Assembly: GCA_001953115.1 (NCBI GenBank)
Contig: LSSL01003044.1
Location: 1 to 22,815, forward strand
Direction: 5' to 3'
Length of the DNA stretch: 22,815 nucleotides
DNA from: Smittium mucronatum
Taxonomy: Eukaryota; Kickxellomycota; Harpellomycetes; Harpellales; Legeriomycetaceae
The notes below the pieces were generated by a model. The model ran no database searches, was not told the origin of the DNA, and worked only from the letters and a program-made list of their open reading frames with translations. Shown piece after piece: positions 11,407-22,669 of this stretch (the first letter of the stretch is position 1; each line of letters opens with the position of its first letter). The position numbers and the translations under genes are program-made.

Positions 11407-12399
11407 TTTAATTGTTAACAGCATAAAATTTTCCAAAAAAATAAAATTAATTTTAAAAAATCCTTAAATTACCTATCGGAAACTAAAATTTAGTTTTATA
11501 ATAAGTAAAATGATAATAGCTGATTATGATATAGATTTAGTCATGAAAATGCTTAATAGAAGGCCTTAAAAAATACAACTATGATAATTAAAAAATAAAT
11601 AAATTTTATCTTATTTATAATTTTGTTTTCTTTTTTCTCCAATGGAATCAATCTCCCTTAATCTATTATAATTTAATAACTGCATCGGAAAAAGGAAATA
11701 TATACACTTCAAGTATACTTGTCTTTATATGTTTTTACTAATTTCCTTGTAAAACAATCCATTATTCGAATTCTGGTTTTAATAATACAATTTATCAAAA
11801 AGTACTACTTTTCAAATAATAAAACCTATTTTCGTATGATATAGCGTAAATTTTTCTGGACTTTACGAGCATTTTGCGTCTCAGGGCAAGAAAATGTTTT
11901 TAAAACTGGAAACAATAGCTCCTAGTTGCGCGTATTTTATTCTAAGAACTTTTTATATCCAAAGTTAATTTAAATTCTAAATTATTAATTATTAATTAAA
12001 AAGATATTTCTTATCTCAAGCAGATTAATATTATAATTTTCAAATTAATGAATATATTCTTGGCTTCTTCTATCAACTTATATTTTCTCCAAAAAAAAAA
12101 ATGAACCAATTTTTTTGAAATAGTAAATTATATAAATTTACGTTATCTGACTAAAAAACAGAATTTTAATATATTTATATAAATCTTAAATTTTATACTT
12201 GATTTATAATAAAAATTAACATAAACAATGAAATCGCAAAATATTAATAGATATAGGGAGATGGAAAAAGGGTATTAATTAAATGAGAGGTTCGTTTCTG
12301 TTTTTCCAATAAAACACATCAGCTATCATGAAGTATATGAACTTATAGTTTACAATCAGATATCTAAGACCCCAGGAGATATTTATTTTTGACTTTTTT

Positions 12400-13340
12400 T
12401 AAAATAAATGACCATGAAGAAATATATACAGCTCGTGAAAAGCATTTTATTTAAGCTGAAATGAAAAGAGAACGGAATTCAAAATTCGCCTCCTATGATA
12501 ATTTGATTATCTTAATGACCTATTTGAGTCACTATTTTAAATTTGATAAAATCTGAAAGGAAATTAATATATCTGGACCTTCAGCTTGTAAAATAATTAA
12601 TTTCACGGCTGAAACTATCATAGAATCCTTGATGAGAAAATATCTACGCTCTATTAAGAAATTCGCCCAACTGTCTAAATAAATAATTTTATCAGATATT
12701 TGGATGTGGCACTGAATATTTATTTCACAGCATTTTTCATAAATAGAAAATCTGGATAATTTCAGGTCAGATAGATACTTTATTTAGGGTAGCATCATAT
12801 GTATTGTGCTAAAAGAGAGATGGCGGTGATACCTGACGGAAGATGCACCTTTGAGAGCTCTAAGATTGAAGTTTCAATACATGACATGTCAGTATGTAGA
12901 TTAATGGAGAATAATATAGGGAATTTTAGAAAAAATATTCAACAGAGCTCAGAATTGAAGACTTTTGTGGGGTCCTTAGTGAATGGTACACAATGGCTTA
13001 TAAGTAATATATAGATCTTAATCAAAAATTTAGATTTGTAATATCAAAAAAACGAAGCTCGAATATTGGAAGACGAAAAAATCATTCAAAATAATTATAT
13101 TTCGCACAGCCTAGCTCATCCAATTCACTTTTTGTAAAAAAAATACATCAGATCCGATTAACTACAATGAGAGAATAATAGTATAGATCTTTTTCGGTAG
13201 ATTAAAAGGTGTTTTTAAAATAATGAGAGACATATACAGAGGCTCTTTGTATAGTATAGAGGTGATCATAGAAACAAAATTTTATGATTATATCAGAGTG
13301 AAATGCAATCTTTATTGTATAAAAAAAGAAGAGAAAAAAA
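12400..13340 (+). pseudogene. Decayed DDE_Tnp_4 (Harbinger-like) transposase
   Basis: Three reading-frame blocks make up one transposase. Block A (12485-12680) reads FASYDNLIILMTYL and ISGPSACKIINF, the helix-turn-helix-like region before the catalytic core. It has a TGA at 12554. Block B (12697-13014) holds the first catalytic Asp in YLDVALN (12703-12705). It then has the REMAVIPDGRCTF stretch and the second Asp in SIHDMSVCR (12883-12885). TAA/TAG stops sit at 12757, 12772 and 12790. Block C (13166-13340) reads NERIIV, then a TAG at 13184-13186, then IFFGRLKGVFKIM. Family members have VEN-FGRLK here, so the stop sits where the catalytic Glu belongs. Frameshifts separate A from B and B from C. 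The family excises and inserts DNA at short targets, often with a partner Myb-like protein, which is not seen here. Terminal repeats were not found. Confidence 0.75.
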
Positions 13341-13385
13341 ATATATAAGGGATAAAAAAACGGGTATAAGTTTTTGGAAGAATGG

Positions 13386-13454
13386 CTGTATCGGAAAATT
13401 TATCAGCTGGGAGAACTCCAATATCTATAAAAAGAATGGCTTCTTCCGATACAG
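13386..13454. repeat. 11-bp inverted repeat after the DDE_Tnp_4 remnant
   Basis: ctgtatcggaa at 13386-13396 is the exact reverse complement of 13444-13454, with 47 bases between. Each arm is preceded by the same nine bases (agaatggct at 13379 and 13434), so the segment mixes direct and inverted repeats. A further short complementary pair, ggaaaatt near 13393 and aattttcc at 13473-13480, extends the structure. It lies about 50 bases after the transposase coding remnant, where a subterminal transposase-binding or end region would sit. Confidence 0.55.
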
Positions 13455-13489
13455 AAATAAGTGTTTCAGATGAATTTTCCGCGTGAAAT

Positions 13490-14959
13490 TTTTAAATACC
13501 AATTACATTTTAACTAGGAATTAATAAGATATAGTTTTTTTTCCAACTTTTATAGCTTATTATTACTCATATTCTTTTTAAATTTCTTTATTTTTCAAAT
13601 AGTAAATACTTTTTTTAAAAAAAAAGATAATATCTTTAATTGGTCAATATTATGAAAGGAGAAAAAAAGTATAAAAATGGGACTGTAATCAAAAATTAAA
13701 ATGAATATATCTCTTTAATTCATTATTATTTCAGAATAACACTATTTCCTTCGTTCTGCTAAAAGTTATGACTTTGTTTAATAATATTCAAAACATCAAT
13801 CCCATCAAGAAATATTCAATAGTTAAGACTATATTTACCAATAGATGTATAAAATTTCATTTTTGATTGTTGCAATTTTTTATTATCTAAAAATAATAAT
13901 TTTATTAATAGGGCAAACCAAAAATACAGGATTTGAAATCCCAAGAAAAAAAGGGGGGGATACATCAAGGTAGCTACTAGATATTTAATTTTTTTAAAAT
14001 TTAATCAAGCTATTTTAATGCGAACATCTTCTACCTTTATATCTTACCAAATTTAGAAATGAAAACTAATTTTAGACAAATTTAAGCTGATATAATTGAA
14101 TTTTTGACTTTTTTAATTATCTTATTAGAAACTTTCGATACGATTTAAATAATAATTCAAAGTATAAAAATGATTAAAAAGGTAGAAAATATCCAATTAA
14201 AAGACTAAATTATCTTATATCAAATATTTCACCACGATAAATCATAATTTTCCTTAAAACTTGATATGTATATTTAAATAGAACAAAAAATTATGTTTGC
14301 TATAAGATATTAATTAAATTTTCTAGCAATTTTTTTTTCGCCAATTTGTGGTAATTACCGATTTAAATTGTTAAATTAGGAGCACGTGATTCCAGTTCCT
14401 ATATAAGACAGGCTCTTTTAGGTAAAAATAATATATTAAAAAAATAATATATATTTACTTTAAATCAAATAAATTCTTTTTTATAAAACTTGTGTTATTA
14501 TATTAGTTTTTTATCATTTTGAAAATATCCTTGAAAAATATATAAATATCAGCAGATCTGTAATAATATATGCAGATATATACACAACTTGGAATAAGTA
14601 CTTAAAAAAAGATATCAGGAGAAGTTATAGTGCGTTTTGGTGTTCTTTTTTATTTTAAATAAAGTTCAAATAAACGTACAAAAAACACATAAAGACCTTT
14701 ATCTTTTAAATTTTGTTATTTTTGATTTTTTTTATACAATACAGATATATATTCCATTCTATAAAATTTTCGGACACTAATTAGTATTGGTTAAAAAGTT
14801 AGAGTTGAAGATTTTTTTATGCCCATAAGAAAATTGGATTTAGCTTGATCGCATAGATCATTGATTTTTTTGAAAATTCAGTTTTAATGAAACTTTATTA
14901 GTCTTAAAATTTTCATTTAATCTTGGTCCATTAAATCTCAAAAGAATAAAGCAAACACC
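13490..14959. other. AT-rich stretch, no gene assigned
   Basis: No recognisable coding motif was found. A run of seven G occurs near 13953-13959. The part from about 14820 to 14959 may contain downstream coding remains of the minus-strand MULE fragment that follows, but after about 14950 on that strand I lose the match. Confidence 0.5.
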
Positions 14960-15120
14960 TGTTCATTGATATATAGAGCTTTATATTTACAATACCAGAT
15001 TTTTTCTGAAAGGCTTTTAACATTAGAATAATAAGCAAAATAATACCCCTTAATTAAATAATCCTATACTTAGAATATTCTATTAATCGTATCCATAATA
15101 ACTAACTTAGAACCATCTCG
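14960..15120 (-). pseudogene. FLYWCH-like N-terminal fragment of a MULE-type transposase
   Basis: Reading the minus strand from 15120 down gives SKLVIMD, two nearby stops, then DYLIKGYYFAYY, SLSEKIWYCKYK and YINE. The pattern of G-x-x-[FY] followed about 15 residues later by W-Y-C matches the FLYWCH zinc-finger fold that starts many Mutator-like transposases and binds element ends. The second cysteine expected a few residues after WYC is missing. No matching DDE domain was found downstream (below 14950), so only the first part survives or the rest is too decayed. Two stops (TAA and TAG) interrupt an otherwise open frame. It could instead be a FLYWCH domain from another protein. Confidence 0.45.
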
Positions 15121-17599
15121 CTGGGTCAATTTTTGATGGAATTCTCAAATCTAAACTTCAACTCATTTAGATAATAAGAATCAAAGCTTTGCTTATCTGA
15201 AGTTCTTATTCACAACATTCATTCCTTGTTTTCTGATTGAATCTTATATTTTTAAATCTTTATTACATAAATTTATCTGGGTGTATAATTTACAGATTTA
15301 CATTAGATATTTTTCAAAAAATATAACAATTATTAATAGCCATATTTAATTGAGTATCTTATTTTTGAGAAAAAACCCCACCAAAGGCATTTATTCTATT
15401 TTTAATATTAATAATAGATTATATTAATTAATTCGATGACTTTTTAAATATCTAATAAGATATTAACCAATTTATAGCATATTATATAAAAATTTGATGG
15501 TTAATCATTAATAAATTTCAAATATGTATCGGGTTTTTTTTTGACAATTTGCAATAATGATTGCAAAACATGATTGTTTAATTTTAAAATTGCATATTTA
15601 AACGAATTATATACATTAAAAAAAACTAAAATAGAGATATAAGGATATATCAGGACAATAGTTTTTTATTTGATATGTTAAATTATAATAAATGAGTAAT
15701 TACTATAATTTCCCTATTATAATATATTGATAATTACAAGTTTTAAAAAATTTCAAATTAAGTTTTTCAATAAAAAATTACTTGTTTATTTTTTAGCTTG
15801 TGGTTTTTATTTAAAAAATATAAAAATAGTACAAAATTTTTTTTATAATTTTTAAAAAATTCAAAATTCAAAATTCAAAAAAAATATTCAAACTACCCCC
15901 CCCCCCTTCTTCCGTTTTAGCAGCTTCAAAAAAACTGTAAATTGGCTCAAGGGTCTAATTTTTTAAATAGGTACAAATTTTTCAAACTGAAAAAAATCTA
16001 TTAATTTTTTTTTTGGATGAGCGATAGTATTAATCAAAAAAAATCCGAAAAATTTTTTTATTGGTTTGTTTAGGATAAATTTAATGGTTTAATGATTTAT
16101 TTCTATTTTAGGGAAAATATCTAAAATTTTATTGATTAATTTTATTTTGAAGATTAATCTATATCTATTTAAGGTTCAATTATCCTAAATTTTGTCAAAA
16201 AAAGATAAGAATGTAGAACCATTTTAGATTTATTACTTTCACCAATCATCATTAAAATATTGATAAATAAATCTTCAATAAAAGGGCAATTTTCTGAATA
16301 AAAATACTTATTTCTATTAATTAAGATATTAATTTTAATATTTTGGGTAATTTTTTGGGTGAATAATCAAAAATCTTGGAATTCAAAGAAACTCAGAACT
16401 ATTTTAAATATAAACTTTAATAAAAATTAATTTTTATAGCTTCTAAATTATACTGGCTTATTTTAATGACCGAATTTTTTTTATATTTCATATATGAATC
16501 CAGTACACATTAAAAAATATTTTGAGCAAAAACAATATTCATTCAAAGAATGTTTGAAATTATAGGTTGGTTTTCCAATATAACATCAATAATTTAGAAA
16601 TTTTAAGAAATTTAACTAATTTTTTTATCATTTATCTAATTGAATTAACCTACAATTATTTTTATAATAGTCAAAGGGAAATTTAAAAAATGATTTGATC
16701 TCTAGAAATCATATTTTTTAACCGAAAAAAAAAATTTTCAGATAAAGTATCTATGTTTTATAAATTAGCGAAAATTATTTTTTTACTAATAAAAATATAA
16801 AACAAAAAATTTATAAACATCAAGAAAGAATATTCAGATTTTTTTTTTGGATATGTTTTCAGACTGACTTTAATTTTTTTTTTTTTTTTTCTAAACCAGG
16901 GCTAGTTTAATTAAACTCAATTTTCCGACTGCTTTCAAATAATGGTAAATATAAATGCACTGTTTATGCTTAAATGTATTATCACAGCTATATATAACAA
17001 TATATCACGAATTAATTTCATTTATGGCTGTGAGAAAAAAAAATTCTGCGTGAATTTCTTTGAACCATCTGAATATAAAATAATTATCATTTATATTTTC
17101 ATTTTTAATTAAATATAAATTACAGGCTGATGATACTGATTTCGAAATCAAAAAATATTTTTCTTTTATCTTTTTTATTATATCGTGGGAAATGATTATT
17201 AATATAGTTTATAAATTCAAAAAAAATTTAATTGGAAATATCGAAACCTGGGTTTTATTGAGAAAATAAATGTAAAAAACTGTTTGAAAATACCTATGGA
17301 ATATGTGATATTGACCATTTTCTAGTTTAAATGTGACTTTATTAGACTTAGGCTAAATATTTCTTACAAAATTTCTAAATTAAGCCAAATAATATTTTTC
17401 TGGACAAAATAATCGGCAAAATTGTATTCTTCTATTAAATTGTACATTTTTGAAATTAAAACACTTTAAAATATCTGAATTTTTTTTTCATTTAATGAAA
17501 ATTGTTAAGAATATATCTAGAGTGAAATTTTACTTTCCATCCCCGCCTTTATATATTTTAGTTTTATTTTGAAGCTTTTATAGAAATTCCCCCAAAAAT
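15121..17599. other. Long AT-rich stretch, no gene assigned
   Basis: No gene is supported. Notable simple sequence includes a run of 11 C at 15896-15906 and a run of 17 T at 16874-16890. A 7-bp inverted repeat (tcacagc 16982-16988, gctgtga 17027-17033) spans an AT-rich loop. A short frame near 17125 includes ADDT, which recalls reverse transcriptase, but nothing around it supports that. Confidence 0.5.
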
Positions 17600-18300
17600 A
17601 CACATATATACGATTATAGTAAGCCTTTTCCATGGAATTGATTGTAAAAAGTTAAGAATATCCTATTATTTTTTTCAGTCTTGAAAATAAACTAATTTAT
17701 CCTCCGCTTTCTTCAAACTTTCCAGAGCCCACAATAGGTCTCATATTATTGATCAGAACCAACATAGATTTAATTCAGAATAAAAAATCTATTATTCTCA
17801 CTTATTAATACTGCAATAATGGATTCACCTACATATTAACCGATATTTGGCTTATATAAGTACAGTTTAGATAATTTTTAAAAAAATGATAAGTATTAGA
17901 AAGTCACCAATATCCTGATATTATCCACTCAAAAATTTTTTAAATAATAACTTGTATCAAAACTATAACCGCATATATTTTCTCAGTAAAAAACAGAAAA
18001 TTTTGAAGGTTTCCCTGATATATAAAACCTTTAATTTAATTCGTTGTGAGTTATATTTTCTTCCCCTAAAATTACCTAATAAGCTATAAACTTCTCTATT
18101 GCTTATTAATAAATTATTTTAAATAATTTTCTGTTCTATTTATAAGATATAACCACTTCATATTAATAGCTTTCTGGTATTAAACCCTTTAAATTTGGAT
18201 CATATGGTAGCATATCTCATTCTAAAATATTTTTGTATCCGCTTTCTTTTAATCTCATATTATAATAGTCTGTTTTAGTCAAAGCAGAAAACTCTAGATT
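17600..18300 (-). pseudogene. Coding-like remnant, possibly Merlin/IS1595-type transposase
   Basis: On the minus strand, 18300 to 18130 reads as protein with only scattered stops (ALTKTDYYNMRLKESGYKN, LPYDPNLKGLIPESY). I do not recognise that part. Farther on, near 17850-17690, a frame reads IIAVLISENN, then YVGSDQ, a stop, and YETYCGLWKV, followed by basic residues and an IN-x-F. Merlin/IS1595 transposases have a similar motif (SD-x(2)-Y-x-x-L, then a VNH motif) around the second catalytic Asp. The match is short and the first part does not fit that family, so two different remnants may be joined here. Confidence 0.25.
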
Positions 18301-20181
18301 TTTTTTTTTAAAAAATAGTAAACTGTGCGAAGATATTTATTTGAAACTCTTTTAGCATTTCTAATCTTGAAAAAGTATCGCCTTTATCTTTTTTCAAAGA
18401 ATAGCTGACAGAAATTATATTTATTTTAATTTCGATTAAAAGATATAAATTTCAGTCGTATTTTTTTGAAAATAATCGCTTTATATTTTATTCTTATTTT
18501 ATTTACACTAAAACATATAAACTTAAATTCAAGCTTGATTTTCTTTAATTTTTGCAGCTATCAAAAAAAAAAGGCCCTAAAAAAACAAATGAAAAAATGA
18601 AAATAAAAATCGAAGCATGTGTTTTTCTATAGACATGAAATAAGCAAATGTGAAATCCTGTCAGATTTTTATGTATTTAAATAATCACTTAATGCGAAAA
18701 ACACGCCTATTTATTGAATTTTTATCATTTTGAAAAAATTTTATGTTATATCTTATTTTTATAGATTAGAGGTATTCATATACAGAATTTCTTATCCATA
18801 TAAAAATTATATAGACTGGATGTAAAATTGTTAATCTTAAAAAAAAAATTTCATTTTTTTTTAATAAAATGAATCGAAAATATCTAAACCATATACAAGT
18901 AAATTTTCATGTTCTTATTGGAATATTATTAAATTTACACAAAAAACGTACTTAGCCTTCTATGAGAGATAAAATAAAACTTGATAAGCATAAAAATATT
19001 GGAAAAATACATTAGCTTTTAATAACCCATCAATCTAAAGATCAATTTTTTTGAATATTGACAATTTTAAATTTATAAATGTTAAAAAGATACGTTTTAC
19101 AAATAAAAAATTCTTAAAAAAGTTATCCTCCAAAATCAACTTCACAAATTTTGGGATCAAATTTTACAAATTATGTCCCAGAATGACTAATAGGCATGAA
19201 ATAAAGATAAGTAGATCATACCAATACTATTTTATTTCCATTTAAACGATATTAAACTTATTTTCAAAAAATTTTGAATTTTTCATCACCTGGGCTTTTT
19301 CTCTTTGTTTTTATCATAGAAATGGAACTATTTTAATTATATAGTGATATTATTGTGTAATCAATATAAAAATCTCATAAAAAATCCTCCAGATAAAATT
19401 AACATAGATAATTATATAAAAATCATTTATAAACATATCAATACTTTTAGTTTAATCTTTAAATTTTGAAAAGATAAATAAATTCAAGCAAATATGTTTA
19501 TTACCTTTTTTATATTATGTTTTATTTTTGAAAGAATGTTGATAATTGTTAACGTAAAGCGAAAACAGTAAATCAATAGTATCCTCTATCAAAAAAAATA
19601 ATGATTCTTCAGTATGTTCTTTGGTTTTATATGTACATTTTTATTTATAAATGTCATGTTTATTTTGTTTTTTTACCTAATCTATCTAAATAATGAAATA
19701 TATGACTAAACTCTCATAGCTTGAAAAAAAAAAAGTTATATGAAAAATCTCTCGACTTTATGTAGTTTTTTTGAAGCTATTTTTGATATACTCCTTTATA
19801 GATTCATTGATTCTCTCTGAGGATTATATTTGAAGTTTAATCATTTTTCAAAATATTCACAAATATCATCTCTTTCTAATCAACCATCTGATAAAATCTT
19901 AACCAATTTACCACATATATTCTGAATTTCATAAAAATTTCAGATTTATTGAGTCCTGTAAACACAAGCTTTTATTATAATGACTTTTTTTAAAAAAAAA
20001 ATTAATAGAGCTTAAATATTTGAATATTTAATTTTTTGTAGTGGTCTTGTTTTATATTAATTGATTTAAAATTCAATTATGTACATTTTTATATTTTAAA
20101 TAAATCGTTAAAGGGAATTTTTATTTCTAGTGTCCAAAAGGTATATATCTAACGCTAGCTAACTCTTTTCATGGTAAATAA
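18301..20181. other. AT-rich stretch, no gene assigned
   Basis: Only A/T-dominated sequence with dense stops was seen. A 64-codon frame at 19051-19245 opens on TTG and is Lys/Asn/Ile/Phe-rich, as expected from composition. The part just below 20182 could continue the gag-like fragment on the minus strand, but no motif was readable. Confidence 0.5.
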
Positions 20182-20460
20182 TTATCCTAAAATATCTAAT
20201 AACATGACCATTTCTGTGAACTCAGACCAATTTTCTTTGAGCGTGCAGTATAATTTTTGTTGTGCTTTTTTAGCGATTATCAAATTACTAAATGCTAGTA
20301 TCTTATAAAAAACTTTTCTTAATGTATTCAGGAGCGAATCTAACAAGTTTTCGAATGTTCTCCAAAAAGCGAGCACAGAAATCATTCTTCGAAATATCTG
20401 TATTTGTCGCCGAAGATTTAATCCTGGCACTATAGAGTTTGTTCGACATATTTGTTCCAA
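20182..20460 (-). pseudogene. Retrotransposon gag-like fragment
   Basis: This is the longest clean frame in the window, 92 codons on the minus strand. It opens on TTG right after a stop, so it is a fragment and not a complete gene. The protein has LNLRRQIQIFRRMISV, then AFWRTFENLLDSLL, then KKAQQKLYCTLKENWSEF and MVMLLDILG. LTR-retrotransposon Gag proteins (Ty3/gypsy or BEL/Pao) have the same run: a P/F-rich lead, a W-x-x-F-E helix, a stretch ending in A-x-x-x-L, then L-K-x-x-x-x-V-x-E-F. Gag forms the particle in which the element RNA is reverse-transcribed. No protease, reverse transcriptase, integrase or LTR was found next to it. The call rests on pattern recognition of a single segment. 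Confidence 0.4.
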
Positions 20461-20759
20461 GTGTTATAATTTTTTATATAAGTGAAAATTTATGAGTTTC
20501 GAAGAGATTTTGGTGCCTTCCGATTTATTTTGTTTTATTTTATTTTATAATTACACAATTTTTTTATTACAATTCAAATTTTAGTCAGTTATTTATAAAA
20601 ATATTCAGGAAACATATTCTACTTTAATTAACATATTCTGTAGTGAATTAAAAGCGGTTTCAAAATTTTCTTCCTTGTAAAAGTAATAATAATAATAACA
20701 ATTAGTAATAGAGATGAAAATCCCTTATTTTCAGTCTTTGTATAAAAAAAATCTTTTTT
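20461..20759. other. AT-rich spacer
   Basis: Nothing recognisable was seen. It lies upstream of the gag-like fragment (minus strand) and would hold its 5' LTR if that were preserved. I saw no LTR-like ends. Confidence 0.5.
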
Positions 20760-20942
20760 ATCTGCAAATCTTTTAATCTGTTTGACATAAAGAAAAAACT
20801 ACGAAGAATTAGAAATAAAGAGGGGTACGTGTTTAAATTATTATTGGACAGATCGATATATCTACAACATATTGAATTAAAAAATGGTTTTTATTATATT
20901 AAGCGAGGAGACTGATGCAAAAAAAATCGGTTTAAACTCTAA
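20760..20942 (+). pseudogene. Possible FLYWCH-like fragment of a transposase
   Basis: One plus-strand frame reads KKLRRIRNKEGYVFKLLLD, then SIYLQHIELKNGFYY and, after a TGA at 20913, CKKNRFKL before a TAA. The spacing of Y-x(8)-N-G-F-Y-Y and C-K-x-x-R resembles the FLYWCH zinc finger at the start of MULE transposases, although the first zinc cysteine is replaced. A 77-codon ATG frame at 20884-21117 overlaps in another register and is hydrophobic. I take it to be a shadow, but it is the only ATG-initiated frame of its size here outside a recognised transposase remnant. No DDE motif was found downstream. Low certainty. Confidence 0.25.
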
Positions 20943-21117
20943 TTTCATTGTATTAGACTTTATTTTATTTTATTCAAAGTCCACGGATATCCATACGTTA
21001 CTTTGCTTTGAACTACTGAAATTCCTAAAATTTGGGATTTCCTATCTATTCCTTTGTCTCCAATTATATTTTCAGGATATCTTTTATCCAGAAGCTTATA
21101 TGTTGAGTATATTTTAA

Positions 21118-22669
21118 TTTAATCAGACTTTAATAAAAATTTTATAAGCAAATACTTTTTTATAAGGATTGTAATAAATATTAAAAAAATATTCTCTTAA
21201 TATTAAAATAAATACAAGCGTATAAAAATTAAAATCCATCATTTTTAATATGTTAGTTTTTAATAATGGCTTACTTGGGTATATATTTTGTGTTTTAAAT
21301 AATATTTCAAGCTTCCTTTTTTATATATTACCATTTAATTTTTAGCTTTTATTCTTCTATGGTTAAAATTTATGTTATATATTTGCTTCAGATGTATTTA
21401 GGGCCCTCCTAGAATTTTTTTTGGACATCTCATGGCCTGGTAGCAATATTTTGATAAAACTTCAAAATGATAGCTTTCTCATTTAATTGAATCTTCATTC
21501 GAAAACAATAAGTCGTTTTTAATTAGCACAGCAATATATAGAGGTAAATTTTTTAAAGTCTTCTCATCTCATGACCGCAGGATTCTAGTTTTAGACTTAT
21601 TTATAGAAAATTATAGGGTCTTTTTGCAGCTTTTTATGATCTCACTGGTATTTATCATTCAAATGCCTGGGGTTTACTTAATTATAAATTTTTTGAACCA
21701 CCTGCCATTTCTCAATTATCTTCATATCAATTCATATTTCCAAAATTGTTATCTAGAAATATTTTATTTAATATAAATTCATCTTTCACAATTTTAAAGA
21801 GACATAAGAATTTGTCCAAATTTTTTCTGAAAAAAAATTATAGTCCAACACGAAATGATAATTTATTTTTTTATGCTTAGCAATTATTGAGCCGCTTTTG
21901 GGTAAAATGTGAAATTTTTTAACTCATACAAATTTTGACCTCAGTTGAGCGACTTATTACAGACATCCCTCAATTTACGCGCTTTTAAAATTCTTGATTT
22001 ATACGGTATCCCGATTTTTTAATTTCAAACATCTTTTTAGTTTGCTAATTTTTGATTTATGCGATACAGTTTTACCCGATATATTCCAAGCGTCTCCATT
22101 GAAAAATAAATAAATTAAACTTCGATTTTAACATGATTAAATATATATTTACTTGCCATTATTTGATTTATTTAGACATTAAATAAAGCCAATTAATTTT
22201 TGAATATATATATTCAAGTTTTCGCGGTGCACATAATCTTAAAAATTCAGTAGTTTTAAACATTTGGGATTAATATTCGTGATTTTTTTAGAACTATTTA
22301 CTATTAATGGAACAAATATCCTCGGATAAAGCTTGAGTTGTGCTAAATAGAGAATTTGATATTTGCAAATTTTAATGGAAATCATCCACCGCGATAATTA
22401 ATTTATATCTGTATGTCGGTAAAAAAGTTTGTATAACGGATATTGTAGTCCATTTTTATATTCGTTTATTTTTAACTTTATGATAATAAACAGAAATATA
22501 GGATAAAATAAATCACAAATAAAATATTCTATTTAAAAAATGTTGAAATTTTATTAGATAAAGTATTATTTTTTATATTTATTGGTTTGATGATAATTTA
22601 ACATTGTGGCCAATGGTTTACTTGATGAAAAAAAGGTTTTGTTAAAGAAAAGAAAAGAACTTATTAGCT
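21118..22669. other. AT-rich stretch, no gene assigned
   Basis: No gene is supported. Minus-strand 21390-21700 has a somewhat coding-like composition with no family match. Two related 16-17 bp units (21994-22010 and 22052-22067), both starting ttgatttat, lie 58 bases apart; their significance is unknown. Confidence 0.5.

Larger units (their letters stand above)
8696..12399. other. Long AT-rich stretch, no gene assigned
   Basis: About 3.7 kb lies between two transposase fossils. A 76-codon frame at 9230-9460 opens on TTG, has a run of serines from a short ATC repeat, and matches nothing I know. There is a hairpin at 9111-9175, a G6 run near 9586, a 12-bp perfect palindrome at 11710-11721 and a G-rich purine tract at 11385-11405. 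Everything else is A/T-dominated sequence with dense stops. Confidence 0.5.

Noticed and set aside
11710..11721. 12-bp perfect palindrome caagtatacttg
   Set aside because: Real but short, not repeated elsewhere that I saw, and compatible with chance in a window of this size.
1847..13186. Possible variant genetic code with TAA/TAG read as an amino acid
   Set aside because: Stops replace Glu, Lys and Leu positions in different families, TGA also occurs, and frameshifts are present, so one reassigned codon would not restore the genes.
17115..17170. ADDT-like reverse transcriptase motif
   Set aside because: A four-residue match only; none of the flanking reverse transcriptase blocks could be found.
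19051..19245. 64-codon plus-strand frame
   Set aside because: TTG start, and Lys/Asn/Phe/Ile-rich as expected from base composition, with no motif.
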